Shown piece after piece: positions 24,094-32,718 of a stretch of DNA of 43,541 nt. The DNA lies in NCBI GenBank assembly GCA_002431545.1, contig DJFY01000126.1:9092-52632 (forward strand), in the 5' to 3' direction. The notes beneath the pieces were generated by a model. It made no database searches. It was not told the DNA's origin and was given only the letters and a program-made list of their open reading frames with translations. Position 1 is the first letter of the stretch. Every line of letters starts with the position of its first letter. The stretch comes from Cellvibrionales bacterium UBA5860 (GTDB lineage: Bacteria; Pseudomonadota; Gammaproteobacteria; Pseudomonadales; Porticoccaceae). The position numbers and the translations under genes are program-made.

Positions 24094-25377
24094 CTAGGAT
24101 GGAGCAGACGCGGCTCGACACATATTGTCCCAGTCATTGGCGAGCTTATCACGAAACTGCGGCGCGGCAATTGCGATAAGTCGCTCGGCACGCTGCTGAA
24201 CCGAGGCGAATCGCAGGTCGGCGATGCCGTATTCAGTCACCACGTAATCGGCGTCACAACGGGATACCGAAACCAGGGCATCCTGGGGAATGCGAGGCAC
24301 AATCCGCGACACTTCACCCCGGCGCGTAGTCGCCTGAAAAGCCTGTATGGAAAGCCCATTCTTCGCCGCGCGGGCGCCGCGAACAAAATCACTCTGCCCG
24401 CCGATACCGGCGATTTGCCTGCCGCCCATGTATTCGCAATTAGCCTGGCCGAACAGATCCATCTCGACCACTGAATTAACGACGCGAAAATTGTCGATCC
24501 GGCTCAGCACGGTCGCATCGTGCGTGTAGGCCACCGGACGAAAGTCGACCTCTGCGCTGGCCCCGATAAATTCGTACAGACGCGGCGTGCCCATGGCGGA
24601 GCCAGTAACGATACGCCCGCGGTCGATACTCTTACGCTCACCGGTGATCGCCCCCGCTTCAACCAGATCGACAAGGGCATCCGGCACCAGCCCGGTATGA
24701 ATACCCAGGTGACGATGACTGGTCAGTGCGGCGAGCACGGCATCGGAAGCGGTGCCGACGCCCATCTGGATCGTATCGCCATCGTTAACGAGGGCGGCGA
24801 CATTGCGTCCCAATACAGCAAGTTCGTCTTTAGCCGGACGGGAGGTCCAGGGCAGAGGCGGGTGCGCCGATTCGACAAGGTAATCGATGTCCGAGGCCGC
24901 GATCAGTGGCGCACCGGCACATACGGGCAAATCGGCATTCAATTCCGCGACGACGATTTTGGCATTGCCTGTCACGGCCGGCACGTAGTCTCCGGCCAGC
25001 GCGAAGCTGAAAGCATCGCCCCGGTGACAGGGAGCCACCTGAATACAGGCAATATCGATGTCCGCCCGATACGCCAGGTAACGAAATATTTCACTGAGAT
25101 GCAGGGGCAGAATATGCAACCGGCGAGGGTCATAACCCTTGCGCAGTAATCCCGACATAAAAAAAGTCACCTGCTCAGCCGCTGGATGCACCGAGGTAAA
25201 ATCGTTGGGATTGAGGCGATTGACCATGCTGATAAAAGTGACGCGGTCGGCGCATTCGGGATGCGCCTTGACCGCATCGACCAGCGTCACCGGCTGAGTG
25301 CAGCCGTTTTGTACATAGACGGTCTGACCGGGATGCAATAACTGTGTAAAACTCTCTGCGGTGATCGTTTCAGGCAT
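24094..25377 (-). CDS. Acetyl-CoA hydrolase/CoA-transferase family protein
   Basis: CoA-transferase of the Cat1/AarC/4-hydroxybutyrate type, 427 residues. It moves CoA from one acyl group to a carboxylate through a glutamyl-CoA intermediate. DTIQMGVGTASDAVLAAL (201-218) and HTGLVPDALVDLVEAGA belong to the nucleotide/CoA-binding part. NSVVEMDLFGQANCE (301-315) aligns with the EFDIYGHVN motif that carries the catalytic Glu, here E305. The C-terminus includes VVTEYGIADLRFASVQQRAERLIAIA, typical of the family. The ATG at 25377 follows the acyl-CoA dehydrogenase gene by 48 bp. It may activate the acid produced by the carboxylase/ketone pathway; the acceptor is not known. Confidence 0.88.
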   Translation of the reverse strand: MPETITAESFTQLLHPGQTVYVQNGCTQPVTLVDAVKAHPECADRVTFISMVNRLNPNDFTSVHPAAEQVTFFMSGLLRKGYDPRRLHILPLHLSEIFRYLAYRADIDIACIQVAPCHRGDAFSFALAGDYVPAVTGNAKIVVAELNADLPVCAGAPLIAASDIDYLVESAHPPLPWTSRPAKDELAVLGRNVAALVNDGDTIQMGVGTASDAVLAALTSHRHLGIHTGLVPDALVDLVEAGAITGERKSIDRGRIVTGSAMGTPRLYEFIGASAEVDFRPVAYTHDATVLSRIDNFRVVNSVVEMDLFGQANCEYMGGRQIAGIGGQSDFVRGARAAKNGLSIQAFQATTRRGEVSRIVPRIPQDALVSVSRCDADYVVTEYGIADLRFASVQQRAERLIAIAAPQFRDKLANDWDNMCRAASAPS

Positions 25378-25425
25378 GATAAATACCCGCGCCGGTCGGT
25401 TTAGAACCGGCAGCGTGCGACAGAA

Positions 25426-26589
25426 TCAATAACTTTTCGGCAGGCCGAGGATAAATTCTCCAATGTAGTTCAAAGTCATTTCCCTGTTGATTGGCGCCAC
25501 CTTGCCCAGCCGAGCACCGATAAAATGGCTCAGCACGTCGTAGCTCTCGCAGAACCCGTAGCCACCAAAACACTGCAAGCCCGCGTCTGCCGCCTTAAAC
25601 GCAGCGTCCGTACCCACCAGCTTGCCCATATTGGCCACGTCGCCCACCACCTTGGGGTGCTCACCGGCATCTTGTAGCACCGCAGCCTTCTGCACCATCA
25701 GTGAAGCGGACTCGAGCAAGGCCTTGGCCTCCGCCATCGGGTGCTGCAAGCCCTGATAAGCACCGATAGGGCCGTTAAATATCTTGCGCTCGTTGGCGTA
25801 TTCCGCGGCCCTTTGCAACACGTGGCGACCGCCACCGATGGAGTTGGCCGCAACCACCATACGCTCCGGATTCAAAGCGTCGAAAAGCACCTCGACGCCG
25901 GCGCCAACTTTACCGAGTACGTTTTCCCGCGGCACCTTGACCTCGTCGAAGTACACAAAAAACTGTCCTTCCGGGTTCATCAGCAGCGTATCCATGCGCT
26001 CCCAGGTGAGGCCTTCGGAATCCGTATCGACCACAAAGAGCGTCAGTTCCGCGCGCGCACCCTGACCACCACTGTCCGTGCGCGCTACTACCAGTACCTG
26101 TTGTGCGTCGTTGATACCGCTAATAAAAAGCTTGTTGCCATTGAGCACGAAATGATCGCCTTCATCGCGCCCGATGGTCTGAATTTTGAACGTGTTGGTG
26201 CCGGCATTGGGCTCGGTGATGGCAAAACAGCAGCGTTTCTCCCCGGAAGCTATCGCCGGCAACCAGCGCTGCTTCTGCTCCTCCGTCCCGTGGCGAGTAA
26301 TACTAGGCACGGCGATCCCCTGATTGACCACGAAATAAAGCGGCGCCACACCGTGTTCGGCCATGCGCTCCTGCACTAGCACCAGGGCCAGCATACCCAT
26401 ACCGGCGCCACCATAGGCTTCCGGTGTGTTGACACCGAGAATGCCCGCCTGTGCCAGCGCCTGCCACTGTTCCTCGGGAAAAATCTGTTTTTTTGCACAG
26501 TCGATGTAATAATCCCGGGGGAAATCCCGAGCGATTTTATCGGCGGTATCGAGCAACATCTGGTGCTCTTCAGTCAGATTAAAGTCCAT
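25426..26589 (-). CDS. Acyl-CoA dehydrogenase
   Basis: FAD-dependent acyl-CoA dehydrogenase, 387 residues, introducing the alpha-beta double bond. The flavin-site motif CFAITEPNAGTN is at 121-132. The usual late catalytic Glu of MCAD (EGTSEIQ) is missing; the C-terminus has APINREMTLNYIGEFILGLPKSY instead. ALNPERMVVA (238-247) carries E242 at the helix-G position where isovaleryl-CoA and long-chain dehydrogenases keep their base, so the enzyme is probably active with that Glu. The ATG at 26589 lies in an AT-rich upstream region. It precedes the CoA-transferase gene by 48 bp, and they probably form one operon. Confidence 0.9.
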   Translation of the reverse strand: MDFNLTEEHQMLLDTADKIARDFPRDYYIDCAKKQIFPEEQWQALAQAGILGVNTPEAYGGAGMGMLALVLVQERMAEHGVAPLYFVVNQGIAVPSITRHGTEEQKQRWLPAIASGEKRCCFAITEPNAGTNTFKIQTIGRDEGDHFVLNGNKLFISGINDAQQVLVVARTDSGGQGARAELTLFVVDTDSEGLTWERMDTLLMNPEGQFFVYFDEVKVPRENVLGKVGAGVEVLFDALNPERMVVAANSIGGGRHVLQRAAEYANERKIFNGPIGAYQGLQHPMAEAKALLESASLMVQKAAVLQDAGEHPKVVGDVANMGKLVGTDAAFKAADAGLQCFGGYGFCESYDVLSHFIGARLGKVAPINREMTLNYIGEFILGLPKSY

Positions 26590-26692
26590 GCTGATTTTCC
26601 GTTGGCTAATTAGTTAATTCACTTGTCGCCCTTTGCGTCGACGCGACAGCGTGCGACGCATGTGAATAAAGCCTAACCACTTCGAAATAAAT

Positions 26693-26729
26693 GGCAAGCT
26701 GTTTGCAAAAATTCGAATTTTGGCTTGCC
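26693..26729. promoter_or_regulatory. Nested inverted repeat upstream of the acyl-CoA dehydrogenase
   Basis: A 14-bp perfect palindrome, AAAATTCGAATTTT (26708-26721), lies inside an outer 7-bp inverted repeat (GGCAAGC at 26693-26699, GCTTGCC at 26723-26729). It sits about 120 bp upstream of the dehydrogenase start and about 70 bp before the pseudogene. Possible roles are a regulator binding site or a relic of the symporter gene's promoter. Confidence 0.45.
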
Positions 26730-26799
26730 GCTAAAGCTATGCCTCTCTGGTGAAGCCTTTTGGCACTGGAAACAGAATAGATAACGAGTATTTTTAACT

Positions 26800-27198
26800 G
26801 TGATTCAGGCACGTGAACAATGGGCGTCTCGTACGGGCTTTACTTTTGGCAAGTAATCGGATCAGCCGCCGGTCTCGGGAACATCTGGCGCTTTTCATAG
26901 TACGTTGCCAGCGAGAATGACGGCGCGGCATTTCTTATTATTTACCTGTGCTGCGTCCTGCTTATCGGGCCGCCAATCGTTATTGCCGAATTAAGTATAG
27001 GTCGCCGTGCCCAGAGAGATGCTGTCCCGGCCTTCCGGCTAGAACCACGACAACCCTCGTTTTTTAGCTGGCGGTCTGGCTGTGGCCGGCTGTTTTTTTA
27101 TTCTTGGACTTTATGGAGTGATTGCCGGCTGGTCCCTGAATTATTTTAGCAGTGCATTGAGCAGCCAATTGTGGCGCGGCTTGCTGGCTACGCGCTAA
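26800..27198 (+). pseudogene. Degraded sodium:neurotransmitter symporter (NSS/SNF) gene
   Basis: Three reading frames together encode the start of an NSS-family transporter. From GTG 26800 the frame reads VIQAREQWASRTGFTFGK and hits TAA at 26854. From 26853 the next frame reads VIGSAAGLGNIWRFS, then a TAG at 26898, then YVASENDGAAFLIIYL and IAELSIGRRAQRDAVPAF. From 27073 a third frame reads GLAVAGCFFILGLYGVIAG and WSLNYFSSALSS before TAA at 27196. These match the family signatures REQW.SR.GF, IGSAVGLGNIWRFPY and GRRAQRG. Two frame changes and in-frame stops, plus loss of everything after about the third membrane segment, make it non-functional. No mobile element edge is seen. Confidence 0.85.
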
Positions 27199-27342
27199 CG
27201 CTGGATGGCGCAATTGGCTACCGCCCTGCCCATACAACGACGGCGCCAACTAACTCTAGCGCTCATCCGCATTAGCCCAACCCATGAGACAGTTGAGCGG
27301 TTTGCGGGCAGCACCGGCGCGTTTTAGCAACGCAGCGTCAGG

Positions 27343-28236
27343 CTATGCCGCATGTTTTTTCATAAACTCGCCAATACCCTTGATAGCAAGTTTGCCTTCG
27401 GGTACAGCCATGGCCATCAAATGCCATACGTGCATCATCTGATCCCAGACTTCGAGCGTGACATCAACGCCAGCGGAACGCCCTGCCTCGTGCAGACGCA
27501 AGGCATCGTCGAGCAAAACCTCGTCCCCGCCGACTTGTATCAGCAAGGGCGGCAACCCGGAAAGGTCGGCAAAAATGGGCGATGCCAGGGGGTTTCCAGC
27601 ATCCTGACCCGCCAGGTACAGGCCGCCCATCCACGATAGCGTTTCCTTACTTAGCATCGCATCGTCCAACGCCTTGGTATTCATGGAGGCACCGGAAAAG
27701 GTCAGGTCCGCCCAGGGGGACAGGCACACGCCGCCGGCCGGATTCGGTAAACCCTGATCCTTGATCGACACCAGTGTCGCCGCCGTCAGGCCGCCGCCAG
27801 CGGAATCACCGGCGATGAATATTTTTTCCGGCGCCTCGCCTTCGTCGAGCAAGGCCTTGTAAGCAGCAACTGCATCTTCGACGGCGCCGGGAAAAGGCGT
27901 TTCCGGCGCCAGGCGATAGTCCAGAATCAACGCCCGGGCCTGGGCGGCATCGGCAATGGCCCCCACCATGTCCCGATGGCTGTCCGGCGAGCCGAGCACG
28001 TAACCGCCGCCATGTAGATACAGAATGGTTCTTTCGGGCTCGCCTTTTATGGGTAATTGCCATTCTCCAGGCACGCCGCCGACGGTCACAGACCTGCCGA
28101 GTTTTCGGCTGCTGGTCAACGAAGTCATTTTGTCGAGAAAACGCCGCTCTTTTTCCACATCACCACTTCGGCCGAGCTTGCGTTTCATGGTTTGCCGCAT
28201 GATGGAGGCGGTTATTTTGCTACGGATACTTGCCAT
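27343..28236 (-). CDS. HSL-family alpha/beta hydrolase (esterase/lipase)
   Basis: Esterase of the hormone-sensitive-lipase family, 297 residues. The oxyanion motif HGGG (75-78, YLHGGGYVLGSP) and the nucleophile motif GDSAG with S145 (143-147) are intact. D243 in GGDEVLLDDA and H269 in MMHVWHLM complete a plausible Ser-Asp-His triad. No signal peptide is present, so it is cytoplasmic. The ATG at 28236 has a good GAGG a few bases upstream. A 12-bp palindrome (28283-28294) lies 47 bp upstream, probably within its promoter. It could release acids or lactones for the neighbouring acyl-CoA pathway; the substrate is unknown. Confidence 0.9.
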   Translation of the reverse strand: MASIRSKITASIMRQTMKRKLGRSGDVEKERRFLDKMTSLTSSRKLGRSVTVGGVPGEWQLPIKGEPERTILYLHGGGYVLGSPDSHRDMVGAIADAAQARALILDYRLAPETPFPGAVEDAVAAYKALLDEGEAPEKIFIAGDSAGGGLTAATLVSIKDQGLPNPAGGVCLSPWADLTFSGASMNTKALDDAMLSKETLSWMGGLYLAGQDAGNPLASPIFADLSGLPPLLIQVGGDEVLLDDALRLHEAGRSAGVDVTLEVWDQMMHVWHLMAMAVPEGKLAIKGIGEFMKKHAA

Positions 28237-28282
28237 GTCCTCTACCTCAAATGGAGTCTCGATTTATTCTTGATATTGCGCC

Positions 28283-28299
28283 AATGACGTCATTTGCAA
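28283..28299 (-). promoter_or_regulatory. Palindrome overlapping the likely esterase promoter
   Basis: The perfect 12-bp palindrome AATGACGTCATT (28283-28294) lies directly downstream of a -35-like TTGCAA (28294-28299, minus strand), with a TATCAA-like -10 18 bp further on. A repressor bound there would block transcription of the esterase gene. The promoter match is only partial. Confidence 0.4.
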
Positions 28300-28456
28300 C
28301 AAGTCTAGTTTGCATTAAAGGCTGTAGCTCCGCAATTTACCAGGGATGCATTCGTTGTGCCGGCGCGATGCGTGGCGTTGTGTCGACAATGTGCCGGCAT
28401 ACCGGGATCACAGATGCGGAAAAGACGGGAAACTCTGACCGCGCTGGAGCGCGAGT

Positions 28457-30037
28457 CTAGTGCTCGCGCGTAGCTAGAAACTCGATATCGGGGTAGCGCT
28501 CTTCGGTGAGACTCAGGTTGACGCGCGTCGGCGCGAGATAAGTGAGATGCCCACCAACGTCGACGGCAAGGTTTTCCGCCGCCTTGCGCCGGAATTGCTC
28601 GAGCGTTCGGGCGTCCTCGCAGACCACCCATCGCGCGGTGTACACGTTGACGGGTTCGTACACAGCATCGACACCGTATTCATCTTTCAGCCGGTAGGCC
28701 ACGACGTCGAACTGCAACTGCCCGACGGCCCCGACGACGATGTTGTTGTTCTCCAGGGGGTAAAAAACCTGCGTTGACCCTTCTTCAGATAATTGTTTAA
28801 TTCCTTTTTGTAATTGCTTGTTTTTTAAAGGGTCTTTTAGCCTAATCAGGCGAAACATCTCAGGCGCGAAATGCGGTATACCCGTGTAGTTCAAAACCTC
28901 CCCCGAGGTGAACGTATCGCCGATCTGTATCGTGCCGTGGTTATGCAGGCCGATAATGTCTCCGGCCAGGGCTTCCTCCACGTGGGCCCGCTCACCGGCC
29001 AGGAAATTGACCGCATCGGCAATTCGCACGTCCTTACCGATGCGAACGTGGCGCATTTTCATACCTCGTTGATAGCGACCGGAACAGATGCGCATAAAGG
29101 CGATACGGTCGCGATGCCGCGGGTCCATATTGGCCTGTATTTTGAACACGAAACCGGTAAAGTCTTCCTCCTCAGCCGCCACCTGGCGTTCGCTCGCGCT
29201 GCGCCCCTGTGGCGACGGCGCCCACTTAACGAAGTGATCGAGCATTTCCCGCACCCCAAAATTGCCTAGAGCGGTACCGAAAAATACCGGCGTTTGCCGA
29301 CCGGCCAGATAGGCCGCGAGATCGAACTCCGGGGTCGCACCACGAACCAGATCGATCTGATCGACTATCTCCTGATACAGGTCGCCCAGCAACGCTTTGG
29401 CCTCGTCGGATTCGAGATTATCAATCCGTGAATCTTCAGGGATGACGCTACCCTGCCCCTGCTTGTAGACATGGATGCAATCGCGATACAGGTCGTAAAC
29501 GCCCTTGAGATTTCGCCCCATATCCAGCGGCCAGTTGATCGGCGCTGCCTCGATCTTAAGCACACTTTCGATTTCATCGAGCAATTCGACAGGATCGCGA
29601 ATATCCCGATCCAGCTTGTTGATAAAACTAAGTATGGGTGTATCGCGCAATCGGCATACATCCATAAGCTTAATGGTCCGATCCTCGACACCCTTGGCGC
29701 CGTCGATCACCATCAGCACGGAATCAACCGCGGTCAGCGTGCGATAGGTATCCTCAGAGAAGTCCTCGTGTCCAGGCGTGTCGAGCAGGTTGACAGTGCA
29801 ACCGCCATATGGAAACTGCATCACAGAAGAGGTGACCGAAATACCCCGTTCTTTCTCCATCGACATCCAATCGGACGTCGCGTGACGGTCACTCTTTCTC
29901 CCCTTCACCGTGCCGGCGACCTGAATGGCGTTGCCAAACAGCAGCATTTTCTCAGTCATGGTGGTCTTGCCGGCATCGGGGTGCGAGATGATGGCAAAGG
30001 TGCGGCGCTTCGCCAGCGCATCCAGAAAAGAACTCAT
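28457..30037 (-). CDS. prfC: Peptide chain release factor 3
   Basis: Ribosome-bound GTPase that recycles RF1/RF2 after termination. The N-terminus MSSFLDALAKRRTFAIISHP continues into the P-loop DAGKTT, then KSDRHATSDWMSMEKERGIS with the switch region, LLDTPGHEDFSEDTYR (G3) and FINKLDRD (G4), all as in E. coli RF3. The product is 526 residues against 529. I chose ATG 30037. An upstream in-frame ATG at 30079 lies before the predicted promoter -10 (30069-30074), so it cannot be used from that transcript. Downstream, before the esterase gene, only weak hairpins are seen. It is a single gene divergent from the outer-membrane protein gene. Confidence 0.95.
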   Translation of the reverse strand: MSSFLDALAKRRTFAIISHPDAGKTTMTEKMLLFGNAIQVAGTVKGRKSDRHATSDWMSMEKERGISVTSSVMQFPYGGCTVNLLDTPGHEDFSEDTYRTLTAVDSVLMVIDGAKGVEDRTIKLMDVCRLRDTPILSFINKLDRDIRDPVELLDEIESVLKIEAAPINWPLDMGRNLKGVYDLYRDCIHVYKQGQGSVIPEDSRIDNLESDEAKALLGDLYQEIVDQIDLVRGATPEFDLAAYLAGRQTPVFFGTALGNFGVREMLDHFVKWAPSPQGRSASERQVAAEEEDFTGFVFKIQANMDPRHRDRIAFMRICSGRYQRGMKMRHVRIGKDVRIADAVNFLAGERAHVEEALAGDIIGLHNHGTIQIGDTFTSGEVLNYTGIPHFAPEMFRLIRLKDPLKNKQLQKGIKQLSEEGSTQVFYPLENNNIVVGAVGQLQFDVVAYRLKDEYGVDAVYEPVNVYTARWVVCEDARTLEQFRRKAAENLAVDVGGHLTYLAPTRVNLSLTEERYPDIEFLATREH

Positions 30038-30068
30038 AGCGCTCAAATATCGGGGTTGGGGGGCGCGC

Positions 30069-30097
30069 ATTATAGCCATCGCAACTTAGCCTGTCCC
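30069..30097 (-). promoter_or_regulatory. Predicted sigma-70 promoter of prfC
   Basis: On the minus strand GGGACA (30092-30097) is followed by 17 bp and a perfect TATAAT (30069-30074). Transcription would start near 30062, giving a leader of about 25 nt before ATG 30037. Confidence 0.55.
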
Positions 30098-30197
30098 CGC
30101 TGATGAGCCGGCCTGAACAGGTGCGACAAATTGCCGCATCCCGCGCCGGCAATTCAGGCGCTAAGCTGATGCCGCGTCAACCAGGGGGATGCTATTC

Positions 30198-31274
30198 ATG
30201 ATGCGACGCTTAAAGACTTCTTTCGCCTCGGCCCTGCGCGCCGGGATGCTTCGACACAAGGCCACTCTGACCGTTACCGCTGCACTGTTCGCCGCGGCCA
30301 GCGCCTTTGCAGACGACTGGTCATCCAGCCGTCCGGACGGCCACGCGCCCATCGGCGTGATGGGCGATCACGCCCATAAAACCGGCGAGTGGATGTTCTC
30401 CCTGCGCACCATGCACATGGACATGGAGGGCAATCGCGACGGTGACAGCAACGTTAGCGTAAGCGAAGTATTAGGCGATTTTGTGGTCGCCCCGAAGCGC
30501 ATGTCGATGGACATGCAAATGTTGGGTGTCATGTACGCCCCTACCGACACCGTCACGCTGATGCTGATGCTGCCCTATGTCGAACTTGAAATGGATCACG
30601 TCAACCGCATGGGCGTGGAATTCACCACACGCTCCAGCGGTCTCGGCGATATCAAAGTGTCGTCAATCACCACCCTGAAAGATTGGCACAACGCCAAACT
30701 GTTGATGAATTTTGGGGTTAGCCTGCCTACTGGCTCCAATACAGAGGAAGGGCTCACCCCCGTCGGCAAAGTCAGACTACCCTATCCCATGCAGGTCGGT
30801 TCAGGGACCTACGATTTCATGCCCGGCCTGACTTACCTGGCTCAGACAGACACCTACTCCTGGGGCGCCCAGGGCATTGCCACCATACGCACGGGCCGCG
30901 ACGAGGGCTATCGCTTGGGTAACCGTCTGATGCTGACGAGCTGGGGCGCGAAAAAGCTCTCGGACACACTCAGCGTGTCGGTGCGCCTGGAGGGCGAAAC
31001 CTGGGGCGACGTGCGCGGTGCCGACCGGCGCATCGCGCAGTCTCTGATGCCCATGGGCATGGGCCCTTTTCCCAGTGTGCCCACTGCAATTCCGTCTCTG
31101 CGTGGCGGCAGCCAGGCAAGCCTGAGCGTGGGCGCCAACTATTATTTCCGCACTGGCTTCGCCGCGGGACACCGCCTGGCTCTGGAAATTGGCGCGCCAA
31201 TTTATCAGGACTTCGATGGCCCGCAGCTTGAAACCGACTGGACTGGCACGCTCGGCTGGCAACTGGCGTTGTAA
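30198..31274 (+). CDS. Met/His-rich outer-membrane transporter-like protein
   Basis: A predicted outer-membrane barrel with a signal peptide (ATLTVTAALFAAASAFA, about residues 22-38). The mature start contains PIGVMGDHAHKTGEWMFSL and then MHMDMEGNRDGD, and later MSMDMQMLGVMYAP. These are hallmarks of a family of Met/His-rich transporter-like proteins (related to the MetA-pathway-of-phenol-degradation group) seen near copper genes. Strands alternate to the end, which closes in LGWQLAL. Start options are ATG 30189, 30198 and 30201. The AGGGGG at 30183-30188 best fits 30198 (9-nt spacing), so that is used. The Met clusters suggest copper binding, but no copper gene is adjacent. It is followed 148 bp later by regB. 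Confidence 0.75.
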   Translation: MMRRLKTSFASALRAGMLRHKATLTVTAALFAAASAFADDWSSSRPDGHAPIGVMGDHAHKTGEWMFSLRTMHMDMEGNRDGDSNVSVSEVLGDFVVAPKRMSMDMQMLGVMYAPTDTVTLMLMLPYVELEMDHVNRMGVEFTTRSSGLGDIKVSSITTLKDWHNAKLLMNFGVSLPTGSNTEEGLTPVGKVRLPYPMQVGSGTYDFMPGLTYLAQTDTYSWGAQGIATIRTGRDEGYRLGNRLMLTSWGAKKLSDTLSVSVRLEGETWGDVRGADRRIAQSLMPMGMGPFPSVPTAIPSLRGGSQASLSVGANYYFRTGFAAGHRLALEIGAPIYQDFDGPQLETDWTGTLGWQLAL

Positions 31275-31422
31275 CCACCCGGCATATCGTCACAACGGCC
31301 CTGTTTCCGGCGACCGGAAAAGGTAACGACCGAGAGGCGTCGGTGAACACTGGGCCAGCAATCAGCCGCGACACGTTGCCCCGGATGCGGCACAGGCCCG
31401 CCGAGTTGATTACCATTGCCAC

Positions 31423-32718
31423 ATGGACTTTAAAAATCCCGGTATTTCCGCAGCCCGGCAAAATCTGCGACTTCTCGTTTACATTCGCTACATCGCCCTG
31501 GGCGGCCAAATGGTCGTTCTCGGCGCTTTTTCGCGCTTTTATCACCCGGAATCGATCGTTCTACTGACCTGGCTAATCGCCATATTTTTCCTCATCGTCG
31601 TCATCACCCATTGGCGGGCACACTGGCACAGACCTATTCCGGAAAGCGAATTTTGCCTGCATCTGCTAGTGGATATGCTGGCGTTAACCGTGCTTTTGTA
31701 TTTCAGCGGCGGCGCTACAAATCCCTTTGTTTCCTACTTTCTGGTGCCGATCAGTATCGCCGCCATCACCTTGCCAAAGCTGATGACACTCGCCGTCGCG
31801 CTGGTTGCCATCAGTGCTTACTCGATGCTGCTCTTCCTTTACGTCCCGCTGCCGGCATTTTCACCGCATGCAGCCCACGCGGCGTCCGGGATGAATCTTC
31901 ACTTCAGCGGCATGTGGGTCAACTTTCTTCTAAGTGCTGTCATTATTACGTATTTTGTCGTCCGCATGGCCGATGCGCTACGCGCCCAGGAACGGGAGCT
32001 GAAGGCCCGGCAGGAAGAGCAGATGCAAAACGAACAGCTGATTGCCATCGCCACGGTTGCGGCCGGCGCCGCTCACGAACTGGGCACTCCACTCAATACC
32101 ATCAAGTTGCTGGCAGAAGACCTCCTCGACACATCCGACACGAAAACTCGAACCGACCTGGCCACTATTAACGAACAAATCGATATCTGCCAACGCACCC
32201 TCCGTAGCCTGACCGGCCTGGCGGGAGATATGGCCAAGCCGGTGGCGGCCGCGGATGTGCGCGAATATATCGGAGATCTACTCGACAGCTGGCAGCTCAT
32301 CAGACCGGATGCCTTTGCCCGCATTCAGGTATCGGAAGACGCACCTCAAATTTTGGCGAAATTTCATCCGGCCATTCGGCAGGCGTTACAAAATCTGCTC
32401 AACAACGCCGCCGACGCCAGCCCGGAGCGTATCGACATCGACATATCCTGGAACCGCGAACTGCTGCACATGAGAATCAGAGATTACGGCGAAGGCATGA
32501 GCCCGGCCGAGGCAGAAAAAATAGGTCGCACCGTGACCAGCAGTAAGCCCGGCGGATTGGGTCTGGGTCTGTATCTGACCAGCAGCAGTCTCAACCGTCA
32601 CGGCGGTCGCGTCGGCCTGGCTAACGCAGCAGACGGCGGTTTGATTACCTCTGTCGAGCTGTCGCTGGTCGAAGAAAACGACTATCACCCCGGCGAGGCG
32701 CAGGAGGTGGCAAAGTGA
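31423..32718 (+). CDS. regB: Redox-sensing histidine kinase RegB/PrrB
   Basis: Membrane sensor kinase of the RegB/PrrB/ActS family, 431 residues. About six hydrophobic segments span residues 20-180. The family's ubiquinone-sensing motif GGATNPF is at 96-102, in SGGATNPFVSYFLVPI. The kinase core has H218 in AAGAAHELGTPLNTIKLL. C256 in EQIDICQRTL matches the redox-active Cys of R. capsulatus RegB (C265). The ATP-binding N-box (LQNLLNNAADAS) and G-box (GLGLGLYL) are complete. The final codons overlap the regA start by 4 bp. In other proteobacteria the pair controls respiration, carbon fixation or photosynthesis by the quinone redox state; its targets here are unknown. Confidence 0.9.
   Translation: MDFKNPGISAARQNLRLLVYIRYIALGGQMVVLGAFSRFYHPESIVLLTWLIAIFFLIVVITHWRAHWHRPIPESEFCLHLLVDMLALTVLLYFSGGATNPFVSYFLVPISIAAITLPKLMTLAVALVAISAYSMLLFLYVPLPAFSPHAAHAASGMNLHFSGMWVNFLLSAVIITYFVVRMADALRAQERELKARQEEQMQNEQLIAIATVAAGAAHELGTPLNTIKLLAEDLLDTSDTKTRTDLATINEQIDICQRTLRSLTGLAGDMAKPVAAADVREYIGDLLDSWQLIRPDAFARIQVSEDAPQILAKFHPAIRQALQNLLNNAADASPERIDIDISWNRELLHMRIRDYGEGMSPAEAEKIGRTVTSSKPGGLGLGLYLTSSSLNRHGGRVGLANAADGGLITSVELSLVEENDYHPGEAQEVAK

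Noticed and set aside
26606..26812. 68-codon minus-strand ORF before the pseudogene
   Set aside because: No ribosome-binding site or features. The stretch is AT-rich promoter-like sequence with a palindrome.
31304..31320. TTTCCGG-CGA-CCGGAAA hairpin after the outer-membrane protein gene
   Set aside because: A perfect 7-bp stem but no T-run on either strand, so I did not call it a terminator.
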